Assembly: GCF_964340395.1 (NCBI RefSeq)
Contig: NC_135557.1
Coordinates: forward strand, 11,500,046-11,556,045
DNA: 56,000 nucleotides
Direction: 5' to 3'
Origin: Glandiceps talaboti
Lineage: Eukaryota > Hemichordata > Enteropneusta > Spengelidae
The notes beneath the pieces are model-generated. The model was not told the DNA's origin and searched no databases. It saw nothing but the letters and a program-made list of their open reading frames with translations. Both the position numbers and the translations under genes were made by a program. Below are positions 32,677 to 45,683 of the stretch, piece after piece. Positions within the stretch are counted from its first letter, which is position 1, and every line of letters begins with the position of its first letter.

Positions 32677-35637
32677 TGTGTGTGTAAACAACCTAAAGTC
32701 AAAATCTGCTGGATTGATTGCTTTAATATTTGGTGGTCATGTTACTTTTGGTCTCTAGTTGGGAAATTGTTCAAAGAAAATGATCGTATCATAGATGAGC
32801 GTTTTCGGTCAAAACATGTGATTTTTGGTCAAAAACCTTAAACTCTAAAACTACTAGATATATTGGCCTGAAATTTGGTAGGAACATTGTTAGGGGTAAG
32901 TGAATTAAGATTTGTTCATGACATGATGATTCCATCAATGATATGCAAATTAGGGCAATAAATGTGTTGTTTTTGACAAAAATCTTTAATTCTAAAACTT
33001 TGTGCTGATTTAAGAGATTGGGGTGAAATTTAATGGGGATGCATCTGGGAGTGTATACATGAAGAAATATTCAGCATATAATGATCTCAATCACTAATAT
33101 ACATATTAGGTACAAACAATTGAATTTTGGTCAAAAGAATTTTTATCTCAAAAAGTACTTGATCAATGAGACTGAAATTTGTGTTATTCTACAGATTTTC
33201 TTCCATATTTTTTGACACGCCCTTAGCAACAACCAAATGGTTGTATATTTTGATCAAATAACATCATCTGGTAGGCAAGTGAGTAGACATTTTAAAATGT
33301 ATGCAAATATCCTAGCAACAATGATCACGCCCATAGCAACAGCCAAACGGTGGTGTTTTTCACAAAGATAATAATATAATCAATAGACAAGTTAATAAAC
33401 ATTAATAACATTTATGCAAATATGCCTAGCAACTAAACCACGCCTATGCCAACAGCCAAATGATCAACAATTTTGAAAGGATAACATAAATTAGTAGACA
33501 AATGAATAAATTAAAATGTATGTAAATATGCCTAGCATTAAGACCCCGTCCATAGCAACAGCCAAATGGTCACATTTATTGCAAAGATAACAACATGGAT
33601 TAATAGACAAATGAATAAACATTCAAATATGTATGCAAATATACCTAGCAACACGACCACACCCATAGCGACAGCGAAATGGGCACATATATTGCAAAGA
33701 TAACATAAGGGATTCATAGACAAGTGAAGAAATATTCGAAATGTATGCAAATATGTCTAGAAACATGACCACACCCATAGTAACAGCCAAATGATCGCAT
33801 ATAATGCCTAGATAACATTGTTGGCATTCAACAAATGAACACCTCTACCTAGCATGGATCACCATGTGGATAAACAATTTCAAAAAACTGCACATTTGTG
33901 ATACAACGCTATTTGCACTATTTGTTTTACATATTGGTTCTCTGTTGTATATTAGAATATGGAATGGGGTGGTGGTAACATTATACACATGTTGACAGCT
34001 CACGAGGGCAACACCATATTCTTAAATCCTGGGGTGCCACAAGGTTGTGGATGATGATTTGAATTTCAAATAAAACGTTGATTGCATATTCAAGAAGACA
34101 CAACATCGACTATTCATGCTTAGGAAACTCTTTCGTAATTAATGTGATACCAACACACAACAGAACAAATAAACTGATCCAATCATTTGTACATAATTTC
34201 TTAAATTCCTACACTATTACAGTATGCCTACTTTCATCTATTCAGTTTACATCTGCGTCCAATGATTTTTTTTATTATACAGGTACTTTTTTACTGTGAT
34301 CACCCTGCTACACCAGGCCATGGAGGGGAAAGTGTAGTAGCAGACGTGAGAGATATATTACCGAAACTAAATAAAGAAGTTGTTGACAGATTCGAGAGAC
34401 TTGGAGTTAGATATTACAATTATGTTGGCTGCAAGAAAAAGAGTGATTTGCATCGAAGTTGGCAACAAGTGAGTATTTATAAAATCATAGATAATATATA
34501 TTTTATTTCTAGGCTGGGGTCAATATTATTTTCAAGTTTACCCAAGGAAAAGACGAGTGGCCTAAGGGTCCCTGTCACATTGTCTCTCGATAAGTAGTGA
34601 CACAACCTTATGACAGAGTGTTTTTTCTGATAACTTAAGACAAAGTTTTGAGTACTATATAAGTTGATCTGTTCAAGCATAAATTATGAACAAGAGGTAA
34701 CAAATAATGGCAATTTATAAAGTTTTGACATATATATCGACGTAGACACGATGGGCGTGACTTAATTACATCAGCCAGGGTAGATAATCAATATTTTCTG
34801 TTCAAAGACGATATCTTGGTTAATGCATGGTACATTAAACATTCAGTTAAAGGTCTAATTTGCAGTCCAACGTCCATGTCTCTACAATTCCTATGTTTAT
34901 CAAATTACAATTTTTAGAAATAGTGCGACCAAAATCCAACTATTTAAATAAAATGTATAACAGTATTAAATAATTTATTTGTTCCTAAGATGTTAACATT
35001 TCGTTCGTTTGTAGACTTTTCAAACCGATAACAAAGCCGAAGTAGTGACGTATTTGGAAGATAATGGATTTGAATATCGTTGGGAGGTGAACGATTCGTT
35101 GTTTTATTGGCAAAATCTACCTGTATTCCGAAGACATCCATTGACAGGTCAGTAAACGAACTTCTATTCTTGTTTCTATTCTAAATATAAGAAATTTCTG
35201 TCCTCAAGGTGAAGTTGGACAAAGCCTACAACGTGAATTGTTTGTACTATCTGTCTGAGTTGATGTTCACCTTCCCTTTTTATGTATAGATATCGAAGTG
35301 ACACTCAATCCATTTGTTTGTTTGTTTTTTTGCAAAAGGTGAACGTGTATGGTATAACCAAATTACTGGTCATCACGCATCGTTTTTCTTTGATCATCCA
35401 AACTTTGTTGACTTGGACATCCCAAATTGGCAATACCCCCACCACAGTGGCTATGGTGATGGAAGTGAAATTGAACCCGAAGTTATCCAGCATATTCGTG
35501 ATGTCCTGTGGCAGACAGCAGTTGGTTTTCGGATGCAGAAATCTGATGTCTTGGTCTATGATAATATATACGCCCAGCATGCAAGAATCGGTTATACGGG
35601 CAATCGTAAACTGCTACTCGCTTTAGCAAATGGCTAG
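31893..35637 (+). CDS. Dioxygenase copy F: TauD/TfdA-like Fe(II)/2OG oxygenase (4 exons)
   Basis: Exons 31893-32507, 34283-34468, 35015-35147 and 35339-35637; GT-AG junctions, phases 0, 0, 1; 410 residues. Iron ligands: H193 and E195 (PHNEM) in exon 1 and H392 (AQHARIGY) in exon 4; R401 fits the 2-oxoglutarate carboxylate contact. The protein is almost identical to copy B after the first ~55 residues, whereas the first 55 residues and the 5' flank differ, resembling the flanks of D and H. Intron 1 lacks about 1.13 kb present in B, with the join at about 34129 (GGAAACTC next to TTTCGTAAT). It is likely functional: no stop, frameshift or lost ligand. The N-terminus is basic and may direct the enzyme to mitochondria (inference). 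Substrate unknown. Confidence 0.82.
32614..32686. repeat. (GT)n microsatellite in intron 1 of copy F
   Basis: GT run with one TGTC interruption near its end, at the same position as in copy B but shorter. It is one of the few differences between the two introns here. Confidence 0.95.
33190..33830. repeat. ~112-bp tandem repeat in intron 1 of copy F
   Basis: Same array as 10140-10790, with CACGCCC..AGCAACAGCC cores in the same order and only scattered base changes and small indels. Confidence 0.8.
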
Positions 35638-37383
35638 CAACCTAAGGACACTAATTTTAACATATGATCTCCACTGTTTAGTGGCATTGCGATATCACAT
35701 ATTGTACGAATAGTAACGTTGTAGCACATTGTAAATTCTGTAAATTAAATGTTATTATCATATCGTTTTGCCTGTTTGACTGTCAAAATGGTTATCATTC
35801 TGTAATTATTTCAATGAATAAGCAAAACAGAATTAACGCTTTTGGGCATTCTCGTACCTTCAAGGAACCAATGGAATCAAATGGTTTATAACACCTTTAA
35901 ATACTAATGCTGTATAAATATACAATTGTCAGTTGTAACAATAGGAACTAATTTTGATGTCCTTTTTTTCTATAAGTTGGTGAAAAATAAGTAAATAATC
36001 AGGGCCTTGGCAAATTTTGTTGTTTTCATAACCATTGTTTTTCTAAAGGATTGTGGAAGATTATGTAACAAAGTCAAAAAAGTATGTCAACCTGTACATA
36101 GACTTAGGGGTGATCCCTGATTGACCTAACATGTTTAAGTTGTATGTAAATCAGAGAGTGTTAACTTTGTATGTAAATTAATTGATAGTGAATTAGTAAT
36201 TAGGCTACCCGATTAATAGATGTTTATGTGGTATTTAAATCAGTTGACAGATAATTAGCATATTGTATTGACATATAGGTGAACAACGTAAACAGTCTGT
36301 GAACGCTTAACGGCATAAATTATGTGTGTGATGGATCCAGAAGTTAGTTGTATATTATATTATATGCTATGTAGTCTTGTATGAAGAAATCTCTGAACTC
36401 TATCGTTGATTGCAAGTTAAATATCTGACATCGTACACCGACTGTGGACCATGTGTATTAGAACACTTCATCTACGATTTATGGACCTCCAGCAAGTATC
36501 ACGTCTGGGTTTGGTACGAGACAAAAAGTATTTTAATTGACAGATTAATTATTAATCACAATCGCGCCATCATTTATTTCAATCTGTGTAATCTATATTT
36601 TTTGGTTGAGTAGTGTTATTTTGAGTAGGATCTGTTTAGCTGCAAAAAGGACTGTACTTTTATTTCACTTTGAAATACGACCAGATTGGGTTAAATCTTT
36701 GAACTAGTGTGTGAGTGTGTGTACTTTACTATTCTCCAGTATCGAGGCCCCTATCCCCATGCTGTTTGTTCTAAAACTTCATATAATGACAAATTCATTG
36801 TTTGATGTCATATAAACTTGCACCGCATTATACTATTCAAGGGAACAGGGTTTTGGAATCACTTTCTTTGAAAATTGATATCTTTGTCGGAAATACTGTT
36901 GTTTCTTTTAGAGTGGCCGAGCAACATGTTTGCGTTATCGGTAACCTTGCTTGATGTGATGTGCCCTTCAAAGACTGCCCTCTGTGGCGTAGTGTATTGA
37001 CAAAACCGTATATACTTGTATGTTTGTTTTTTTCTAATTTACGTTTTATTACATCGTATAGATTAGTAATGCGTTTAAATTAATCAATAAAACAATGTCC
37101 CATAAATTGTTTTAAGGAAAGCAATGCAAAAGATACAATGTGCCTTAATGCAGTCAGACTACTTTGTTCAATAGCTGCCTGTCTCCATAGAAAGCTGACA
37201 ATTCGCCTGTCTTTGAATTCGGTTATTCATCACACTTTGAACATGGAAAGTTTTCAACTCGCCCCAGTTTAAACTCGTCTGTACACAATCTTCATTTGAC
37301 GTCACTTCCTTTAACCCTTTATATTATTCCGTGGTGCCAAATGATTCATTTCATAATCAGACCAGAACACGCAAGCCAGTGTA
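35638..37383. other. Spacer between copy F and relic G
   Basis: No gene. Nearly identical to 13708-15487. The intact ATCGTACACCGACTG near 36431 is another empty site for the GTAC transposon. Confidence 0.7.
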
Positions 37384-37583
37384 TTTAGAGACATACCATT
37401 GAAGAATGCCAACGACTTTTTCACGAGTTGTTAAAGCATTGAGCTATAAAAGTGCAAGCTATGCTGGAGATACTGATGCAAGAAATGAGGTCAGACAGTG
37501 TATTGACAGGCGATAATGAACCACTTATGTACACCATAGAGCCGTACAATGAACTGGCATACAGTAGTCATCCTCCAAAGAAG
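37384..37583 (+). pseudogene. Dioxygenase relic G: 3' part of exon 1
   Basis: Close copy of relic C with further damage. A 4-bp insertion near 37490 shifts the frame, and the proximal iron ligand His is replaced by Tyr (EPYNEL). The donor site is replaced by CAGT repeats. It lies about 800 bp before copy H, as relic C lies before D. Confidence 0.8.
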
Positions 37584-37621
37584 GCCAGTCAGTCAGTCAG
37601 TCAGTCAGTCAGTCAGTCAGT
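37584..37621. repeat. (CAGT)n microsatellite after relic G
   Basis: Nine or ten CAGT units at the position of the lost splice donor, as after relic C. Confidence 0.9.
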
Positions 37622-37910
37622 CATCAAATGAACGTGGTACTAAAGATGTATATGGGCGCACTGTCTCAGTGCCAAGCCAAGATTTCTGACAGATAATGAA
37701 TATCGCGTAGGCTACAGGGTTGAAGCGTGGAACAACACATTTGACAGACATACACTCACACTATAATGTTCACAACGAACAAGGGACAACCTTGTATACT
37801 TGTGACTTTGTGTTATTCGTATTAAAATGAGAATGAAGTTGGTACCAATCAATAAATTATAATAATTAGATAGAAATAGTAAGATACAAAGGTAGACACA
37901 TAGAGCTACG

Positions 37911-38387
37911 CCTTATATCACACGATGAATCGAACTAGAAGACCGTAATTTCTAGATGTAATGACACAGTTTTTTTAATTTTTGTATATATCTATTTATT
38001 TTAGCTATAAGCACAAATAACGACAAAACAACATCAGAAAGTACATACCATAAAAATACAAAACGAGTATATACCCAACTTTAATTTAATTTGACACGAA
38101 CAAGGAGGTTGCTATCTCTTTGTGAATGGGGTCAATGTTTTATTGCACACCACTTTAGAATGTATCCGACAATATAGAGTATCTATTGTGATGTGGAACT
38201 CATTCAGCCGAATTGCAAAAGGTTGACATTTACGGTACAGGAAAGACCGGTCACGGTCATACATAAATAGTATCAAGCAGAGAACGTAGACTATGTGTTT
38301 GAATGATCGTATTTGTTTCCTCAAATATTAGTTGAAGGTAATGCAATAGGGACAACGTGTGAAGGTCATAGACATCAGCAAGAAAAC
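37911..38387 (+). promoter_or_regulatory. Shared 5' flank of copy H (candidate promoter region)
   Basis: Closely matches the flank of copy D (16007-16473) and less closely that of F. It starts at the uninterrupted CCTTATATCAC site. Regulatory role inferred only from position. Confidence 0.35.
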
Positions 38388-39086
38388 ATGGCATTGTATT
38401 GTATCATTACCACCAATACAACATGTATGAAGCCGATTCACAGATTTCTGCTTATGGCTAGTAATCGAATTACACCATGGAAGGTTAACAGTGGATTGGT
38501 ACCAAGTGTTCGACATCCCATAGCATATAGATGTCATAGCTTGAGTGCAAAAAGCAGCTTTGTTTATCACAAACGTGTTGAGATTACGAAGCCCCATTTC
38601 CAGCCTCGCATAGCAGAAAGAGAATGGCTTCCTGGATCAACATTTCCTGGCCACAATTTACCCCAGTATCTGGCGTGTCCCAGGGAAAACAGGCCAGCAG
38701 TTTATGAAGCAGCATTATCGAATTTTCCGATTGAAACGAGAGCAGAAAGAGCTCGTGCCATAATAGATGAACGACTTCACAACTATGGGACCATTCTGTT
38801 TAGAAGCTTACCGCTGAGGAATGCTGATGACTTCTCACGATTTGTTAAAGCATTAGGCTACCAAAGTGCAAGCTATGCTGGAAGTAATGGGGCAAGACAT
38901 GAGGTCAGCGACTTGGTATTCACTGCCAGTGATAACGACCCACCTATCTTTACCATAGAGCCACACAATGAAATGGCTTACAGCAGTCATCCTCCAATGA
39001 AGGTTAGTTAGGGAGCCTTCAGTAATTGCAAGCACAACTGAACTGAAGGTTCAGTAGTACTATAGGCATCGCTAAGTGACTGTTTG

Positions 39087-39144
<58 letters not shown>

Positions 39145-42100
39145 CAACTTAAAGAACTTAAAGTCAAAATCTGCTGGACTGATTACTGTAATATTTGGTG
39201 GTTATGTTACCTTGGGTGTCTATCTAGTTGGGAAATTGTTCAAATGAAAATTATCATGTGCGTTTCGGGTCAATACGAACGGGAGATTGGCGTGAATTTG
39301 GTGGGAACATTTTTAGGGGTAAGCAAATTAAGATTTGTTCATGACATGATTCCATCAATGATATGCAAATTAGGGCAACAAATGTGTTGTTTTGGTCAAA
39401 AAGTCGTTAATTCTCAAACTTTTGGCTGATTGAACAGATTGGGGTGAAATTTAATGTGGATACATCTGGGGTGTACAGATGAAGAAATATTCAGCATATA
39501 ATGATCTCAATCAGTAATATGCATATTAGATACAAACAACTCAATTTTGGTCAAAAAATCTATATCTCAAAAAGTACTTGATCAATGTGACTGAAATTTG
39601 GTGAGATGTTTTATAAGTGTTATTCTACAGATTTTCTTCCAAATCTTTTGACAAAATTGGCCCTAGCATCCATGACACGCCCTTAACAACAACCAAATGG
39701 TAGTATATTTTGGTCAAATAACATCACATGGTAGGCAAGTGAGTAGACATTCAAAAAATGTATGCAGATATCCCTAGCAACAATGGCCACGCCCATAACA
39801 ACGGCCAAAAGGTGGTGTTTTTCACAAAGATAATAATAATATAACCAATAGAAAAGTTAATAAACATTCATAACATTTATGCAAATATGCCTAGTAGCAA
39901 AACCACGCCCATGGCAACAGCCAACTGATCACCAATATTGTAAGGATGACAGAAATTAGTAGACAAATGAATAACTTAAAATGCATGTAAATATGCCTAG
40001 CATAAAGACCCCGTCCATAGCAACAGTCACATTTATTGCAAATATAACAACATGTATTAATAGACAAATGAAAAAAAACATTCAAATATACACGCAAATA
40101 TACCTAATAACAAGACCACACCCATAGCGACAGCGAAATGAGCACATATATTGCAAACAGAACATAAGGGATTCATAGACAAGTGAAGAAATATTCGAAA
40201 TGTATGCAGATATGTCTAGAAACATGACCACACCCATCGTAACTGCCAAATGATCGCATATAATGCCTAGATAACAACATTGTTGGATAGGCAACTAGAT
40301 AGTCATTCGGCAAATGAACACCTATACCTAGCATGGATCACCATATGGATAAACAATTTTAAAAAAATGCACAGTTGTGATACAACGCCATTTGCACTAT
40401 TTTTTTACACATTGGTTCTCGGGCTGTAATTTAGAATAATGAATGAGGGTGGTGGTAACATTATACACATGTTGACTGATCAAGAGGGCAGTATCATACT
40501 ATTAAATACTTGGGTGTCACAAGGTTGCGGATGATAAATTGAATTTCAAATAAAACGTTGATTGCATGTTCAAGAAGGCACAGCATCGTCTATTCATGCT
40601 TAGGAAACTCAGAAGCTTTAATGTAAGTGTTCACATTTTAGAATCTGTCTACCGTAGTTACATAGAAAGTATTGTCATATTTAGTATTGTATTGTGGCTC
40701 GGTTGGTGTTTCTGTCTGTACTATTATCATGTCTTTTATTACATTTGATGTTTGCCTGGTGCCAAGACGAATTTCCATGTTTTTTATTGACAATAAAATA
40801 TACCTAATCTAATCTAATCTAATCTAATCTAATCTAATCGTACGTCTGTTTTCTCGAGGGACTGTTAGTCACCCAAACACAGAGAGTTTCACGAGCGTGA
40901 GGGAAACAACCTGTCTTGGATAAACCCACAGGCAGGACGGAAACTGAATGAGAATGTTACACAAGCACGAACTGTGCTATCAAACGCACCTTGTACATTC
41001 TAACTCTCTAAGCACACTGTTCCCTATGGTTAACACATGGCAACAGTGACGATAGTTCAGAAGACAACAGGGACATAGAAAACTGCATTTCTTTAATAAT
41101 TAACAACTGTTCATTGTGAATCATTTTCTGGAACAAGGGTGGCAAGTTTGTCTCAAGAAAAGAAAAAAATGATAAAGTTTCTATGCTCCTGTAATTCTCA
41201 AAACAAACAGAAGTTGTCAGGTTCGTTTATTTTGAAAACATATATGCGTGCGCATATGCGTCATCATTCAATAGGTGCGGGCGCAACAGTACTAGCAAAT
41301 GTTGACCAGTAAACGTCATTTGCAGGGTCAGCAGAGTATTCATTTGATGCGTTCATTTTTATTACTTTTTCGTAATTAATGTGATATCAACACACAACAT
41401 AACAAATAAACTGATCCCAACTTTTGTACATGAATTCTTAAATTCCTATTCTATTGCAGTATGCCTACTTTCATCTATTCATCTGCGTCCAATGATTTTT
41501 TTATTATACAGGTATTGTTTTACTGTGATCATCCTGCTACACCAGGCCATGGAGGAGAAAGTGTAATAGCAGACGTGAGAGATATATTACCGAAACTAAA
41601 TAAAAAAGTTGTTGAAAAATTTGAGAGACTTGGAGTTAGATATTACAATTATGTTGGCTGCAAGAAAAGGAATGATTCGCATCGAAGTTGGCAACAAGTG
41701 AGTATTGATAATCATAGATAATATATATTTTATTTCTAGGCTAAGGTCAATATTATTTTCAAGTTTACCCAAGGAAAAGATGAGTGGCTTAAGGGTTCCT
41801 GTCACCTTGTCTACGGATGAGTAGTGACACAATCTTAGGCCAGAGTATCTTTTCTGCTAACTTAAGACAAAGGTTTGAGTACTATATAAGTGTACCTCTT
41901 TAAGCGTAATTTATGAACAAGCGGGAGCACATAATGACGATACATAAAGTTTAGACATATATTTCGACGTAGACACGTGACTTAATTACATCAGCCAGGG
42001 TAGATAATCAATATTTTCTGTTCAAAGACAATATCTTGGCTTATGCATGGTACATTAAATATTCAATTAAAGGTCTAATTTGCAATCCAACGTCCATGTC

Positions 42101-43062
42101 TCGACAATTCCAATTCCAATATAATACTAACAATAATGATAATGATGTTAGTTTGTGTGTAGCTCTTTCCCACTCTGTGTTCAAGGCGCTTTACAATTAT
42201 TACCCCTGGCTCTGATCAATATCGGCACAACTGTCCTATACTTACTCAACTCTCTGGAAAACATACAATCCATTACATCCTTGATAAACTCATAAAATTA
42301 AAGCATTCGCATTGCAACCTCTATTCTTCCAGGTCTAGTGACAACCCGAGTTATTTTATATGCAGAGAAGTCCCAGGCCTTTATGTACACGGCAGTATAA
42401 ATGTATTTATTCGTTCATAAGATGTTAACATTTTGTTCCTTTGTAGACTTTTCAAACCGACGACAAAACCGAAGTAGTGACGTATTTGAAAGGTAATGGA
42501 TTTGAATATCGTTGGGAGGTGAACGATTCGTTGTTTTATTGGCAAAATCTACCTGTATTCCGAACACATCCATTGACAGGTTAGTAAACGAACTTTCTAT
42601 TCTGGTTTCTATTCTAAATAAGAGAAATTGCTGTCCTCAACTTGCAGTTGGACAAAAGTCTACAACGTGACTTGGTTGTACTAACAGTCTGAGTTGATGT
42701 TCACCTCCCTATTTAATGTACAGATATCGAACCGACACTCTTTTTGTTTGTTTTCTGCAAAAGGTGAACGTGTATGGTATAACCAAATAACTGGTCATCA
42801 TGCATCGTATTTCTTTGATCATCCAAACTTTGTTGACTTGGACATCCCAAATTGGCAATACCCCTACCACAGTAGCTATGGTGATGGAAGTGAAATTGAA
42901 CCCGAAGTTATCCAGCATATTCGTGATGTCCTGTGGCAGACAGCAGTTGGTTTTCAGATGCAGAAATCTGATGTCTTGGTCTATGATAATATGTACGCCC
43001 AGCATGCAAGAATCGGTTATACGTGCAATCGTAAACTGCTAGTCGCTTTAACAAATGAATAG
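38388..43062 (+). CDS. Dioxygenase copy H: TauD/TfdA-like Fe(II)/2OG oxygenase (4 exons)
   Basis: Exons 38388-39002, 41512-41697, 42447-42579 and 42764-43062 with GT-AG junctions; 410 residues and the same phases as F. The motif set is complete: HNE at 193-195, distal H392 in AQHARIGY, and R401 after it. It is the sister of copy D (exon 4 about 97% identical by eye) and differs from B/F at many positions, for example LRNADDF for LKNAGDF, AYSSHP for SYISHP, and a C-terminus ending LTNE for LANG. Intron 1 holds the GT tract, the 112-bp array and a LINE tail; intron 2 holds the SINE fragment shared with D. No disabling change is seen. It probably acts on the same or a related small substrate; this cannot be read from sequence. 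Confidence 0.82.
39090..39140. repeat. (GT)n microsatellite in intron 1 of copy H
   Basis: About 25 perfect GT units at the shared intron position. Confidence 0.95.
39660..40310. repeat. ~112-bp tandem repeat in intron 1 of copy H
   Basis: Same array as in B and F, more diverged (for example CACGCCCATAACAACGGCC and CACGCCCATGGCAACAGCC cores). Confidence 0.75.
40430..40840 (+). mobile_element. LINE tail in intron 1 of copy H, internally deleted
   Basis: Same insertion as 10900-11705: the frame at 40566 reads MFKKAQHRLFMLRKLRSFNV, and the element ends in (AATCT)n at about 40805-40839. Compared with copy B about 380 bp of the middle is missing. Confidence 0.65.
42118..42370 (-). mobile_element. 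SINE 3' part in intron 2 of copy H
   Basis: Ortholog of the fragment at 20446-20720 in copy D, reverse-oriented, with small deletions. It marks D and H as one lineage within the array. Confidence 0.7.
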
Positions 43063-43886
43063 GAACCTAAGGACACCAATGCTAACATATGGTGTCCACT
43101 GTTTACTGGCATTATGGTATCACATATTGTACAAATGGTAACGTTGTAGCACTTTGTAACTTCAGTAAATGGCATTTTATTATCATATTTGTCTGCCTGT
43201 TTGACTGTCAAAATGGTTATCCCAATTCAAATATAAATTGGTACTCACATCCTATAATTATTTTAATGAATAAGCAAAACAGAATTAATGCTTTGGACAT
43301 TGTCGTACCTTAAAGGAACCAATGTATTCGAATGGTTTATATTACCTTTAAATACTAATGTTGTCTAGATATCGAATTTTCAACTCTAACAATATGAACT
43401 AATGTTGATGTCTTATTTAAGTTAGTGAAATATAAGTGGATAATAAGTGGCTTTGGCAAATCTTGTTATTTTCCATAACCAAATTCTTTTCTAAAAGGTT
43501 GTGAAAAATTATGTTACAAAGTTGAAGAAGTATGTTAACCTGTGCATAGACTTAGAAGTGACCCCTGATTGACCTAACATGTTTAAGTTGTATGTAAATC
43601 AGAGCGTGTTAACTTTGTATGTAAATTAATTGATAGTGAATTATCAATTAGGCTGCCGGATGAATAAATGTTTATGTGGTATTTAAGTCAGTTGACAGAT
43701 AATTAGCATATTGTATTGACATATAGGTGAACAACGTAAACAGTCTGTGATCACTACACGGCATGAATTGTGTGTGTCTGATGGATCCAAAAGTTAATGG
43801 TATATGATATCATATGCTATGTAGTCCTGAATGACGAGATCTCTGAACTCTGTCGTTGATTGGAAGTTAAATATCTTACATCGTAC
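43063..43886. other. Spacer after copy H, cut by a transposon
   Basis: No gene. Paralogous to the first ~800 bp of the spacers after B, D and F, up to the GTAC at 43883-43886, where the transposon begins. The paralogy resumes at 51055 (GTACACCGACTG) for about 40 bp. Confidence 0.7.
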
Positions 43887-43906
43887 TCGAGTACATTATG
43901 GCCTGT
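43887..43906 (+). repeat. Left terminal inverted repeat
   Basis: TCGAGTACATTATGGCCTGT, pairing with 51035-51054. Together with the flanking GTAC it creates the palindrome GTACTCGAGTAC at the junction; the same palindrome occurs at the right junction. Confidence 0.85.
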
Positions 43907-44580
43907 GACGCAACGTTAATTTATTCAAAATTGCGTCGCCTCATGAATAATTCATATATTCATATTCCTTAAGCTTCATACCCTATCCAGGTTCAAGACT
44001 GCTGAAAATTTGATAATCAGATCACAATTATAGCCGATATCTTGTTCCAGGTAACTTGAATAAAGTAATAAACTACAATTTAATGTAACTTCAGTGTGTC
44101 AGGCTATTATTCTCATCTTGAAAATTATTGTAATACATGCCTCCTGAATTTTTGTTATATTCTATTTGTATATTCTATATACATTATACAGGTTTTTGGT
44201 ACTTACTTTATTTTCTATTTATCTTAATAATGGTATAGTCAAATATGTGGTCAAATCTATGTGAATACTTTGAAAAGAAAACACACCAACAGTGAAAATA
44301 AAATAAATATTTTATTGAATCGATAAAATTATATTCCATCCTTTAAGCCGACTGATAATGATATATTCCATACATTCATTCTCACAACAGTTTTGTTTGG
44401 CAAGATGATTACTATGCATTCAATGAATGTGAAAATATACTGGAAATAAAATTGCATTTACAAATAAACCACTGTACATCAATAAGTTTTAGCATACATA
44501 TATCCAAAAAGTTTACTTCTTCCAACAAACTACATATTGAAAATTCATCTCCCATAAATCTTCTTTGTTTTGTTTTCTAA

Positions 44581-45492
44581 TGACATATCTCTATAATTCA
44601 CATAGGTCAGGCAATACAAACTTTAATACATGTATCTGTATTGTATATATTGTAATGACACACATACCTCTATAATTTACATAGGTCAGGTAATACAGAC
44701 TTTAATACATGTATCTGTATTGTATATATTGTAATGACACACATATCTCTATAATTCACATAGGTCAGGTAATACAAACTTTAATACATGTATCTGTATT
44801 GTATATATTGTAATGACACACATAGCTCTATAATTCACATAGGTCAGGTAATACAAACTTTAATACATGTATCTGTATTGTATATATTGTAATGACACAC
44901 ATATCTCTATAATTCACATAGGTCAGGTAATACAAACTTTAATACATGTATCTGTATTGTATATATTGTAATGACACACATATCTCTATAATTCACATAG
45001 GTCAGGCAATACAAACTTTAATACATGTATCTGTATTGTATATATTGTAATGACACACATATCTCTATAATTCACATAGGTCAGGTAATACAAACTTTAA
45101 TACATGTATCTGTATTGTATATATTGTAATGACACACATATCTCTATAATTCACATAGGTCAGGTAATACAAACTTTAATACATGTATCTGTATTGTATA
45201 TATTGTAATGACACACATATCTCTATAATTCACATAGGTCAGGTAATACAAACTTTAATACATGTATCTGTATTGTATATATTGTAATGACACACATATC
45301 TCTATAATTCACATAGGTCAGGCAATACAAACTTTAATACATGTATCTGTATTGTATATATTGTAATGACACACATATCTCTATAATTCACATAGGTCAG
45401 GTAATACAAACTTTAATACATGTATCTGTATTGTATATATTGTAATGGCACACATATCTCTATAATTCACATAGGTCAGGCAATACAAACTT
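44581..45492. repeat. 79-bp satellite, about 11 units
   Basis: The CATAGGTCAGG core recurs every 79 bp from 44601 to 45470, with only scattered changes between units. It lies inside the transposon, between the left terminal repeat and the 3' end of the transposase gene. No spacer diversity or leader is seen, so it is not a CRISPR array. Confidence 0.95.
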
Positions 45493-45534
45493 ATCTGTAA
45501 TACAAGATATTGGTATACCACTCCTATACACATG

Positions 45535-45682
45535 ACACACTTCATGTTATTTTAGCCTGATGAAGGCATGCTAGTCACACCAACACTGGCATACCTGTAC
45601 TATAGACATCACACACTTCATGTTATTTTAGCCTGATGAAGGCATGCTAGTCACATTAATACTGGCATACCTGTACTATTAG
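45535..45682. repeat. 76-bp direct duplication
   Basis: Two near-identical copies of a 76-bp segment containing TTCATGTTATTTTAGCCTGA (at 45541 and 45617), just past the stop codon side of the transposase gene. Possibly the 3' UTR. Confidence 0.85.
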
Positions 45683-45683
45683 T

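Noticed and set aside
44581-45492. Regular 79-bp repeats resembling a CRISPR array
   Set aside because: The whole unit is repeated with no variable spacers, and it lies in an animal transposon without cas genes; it is a satellite.
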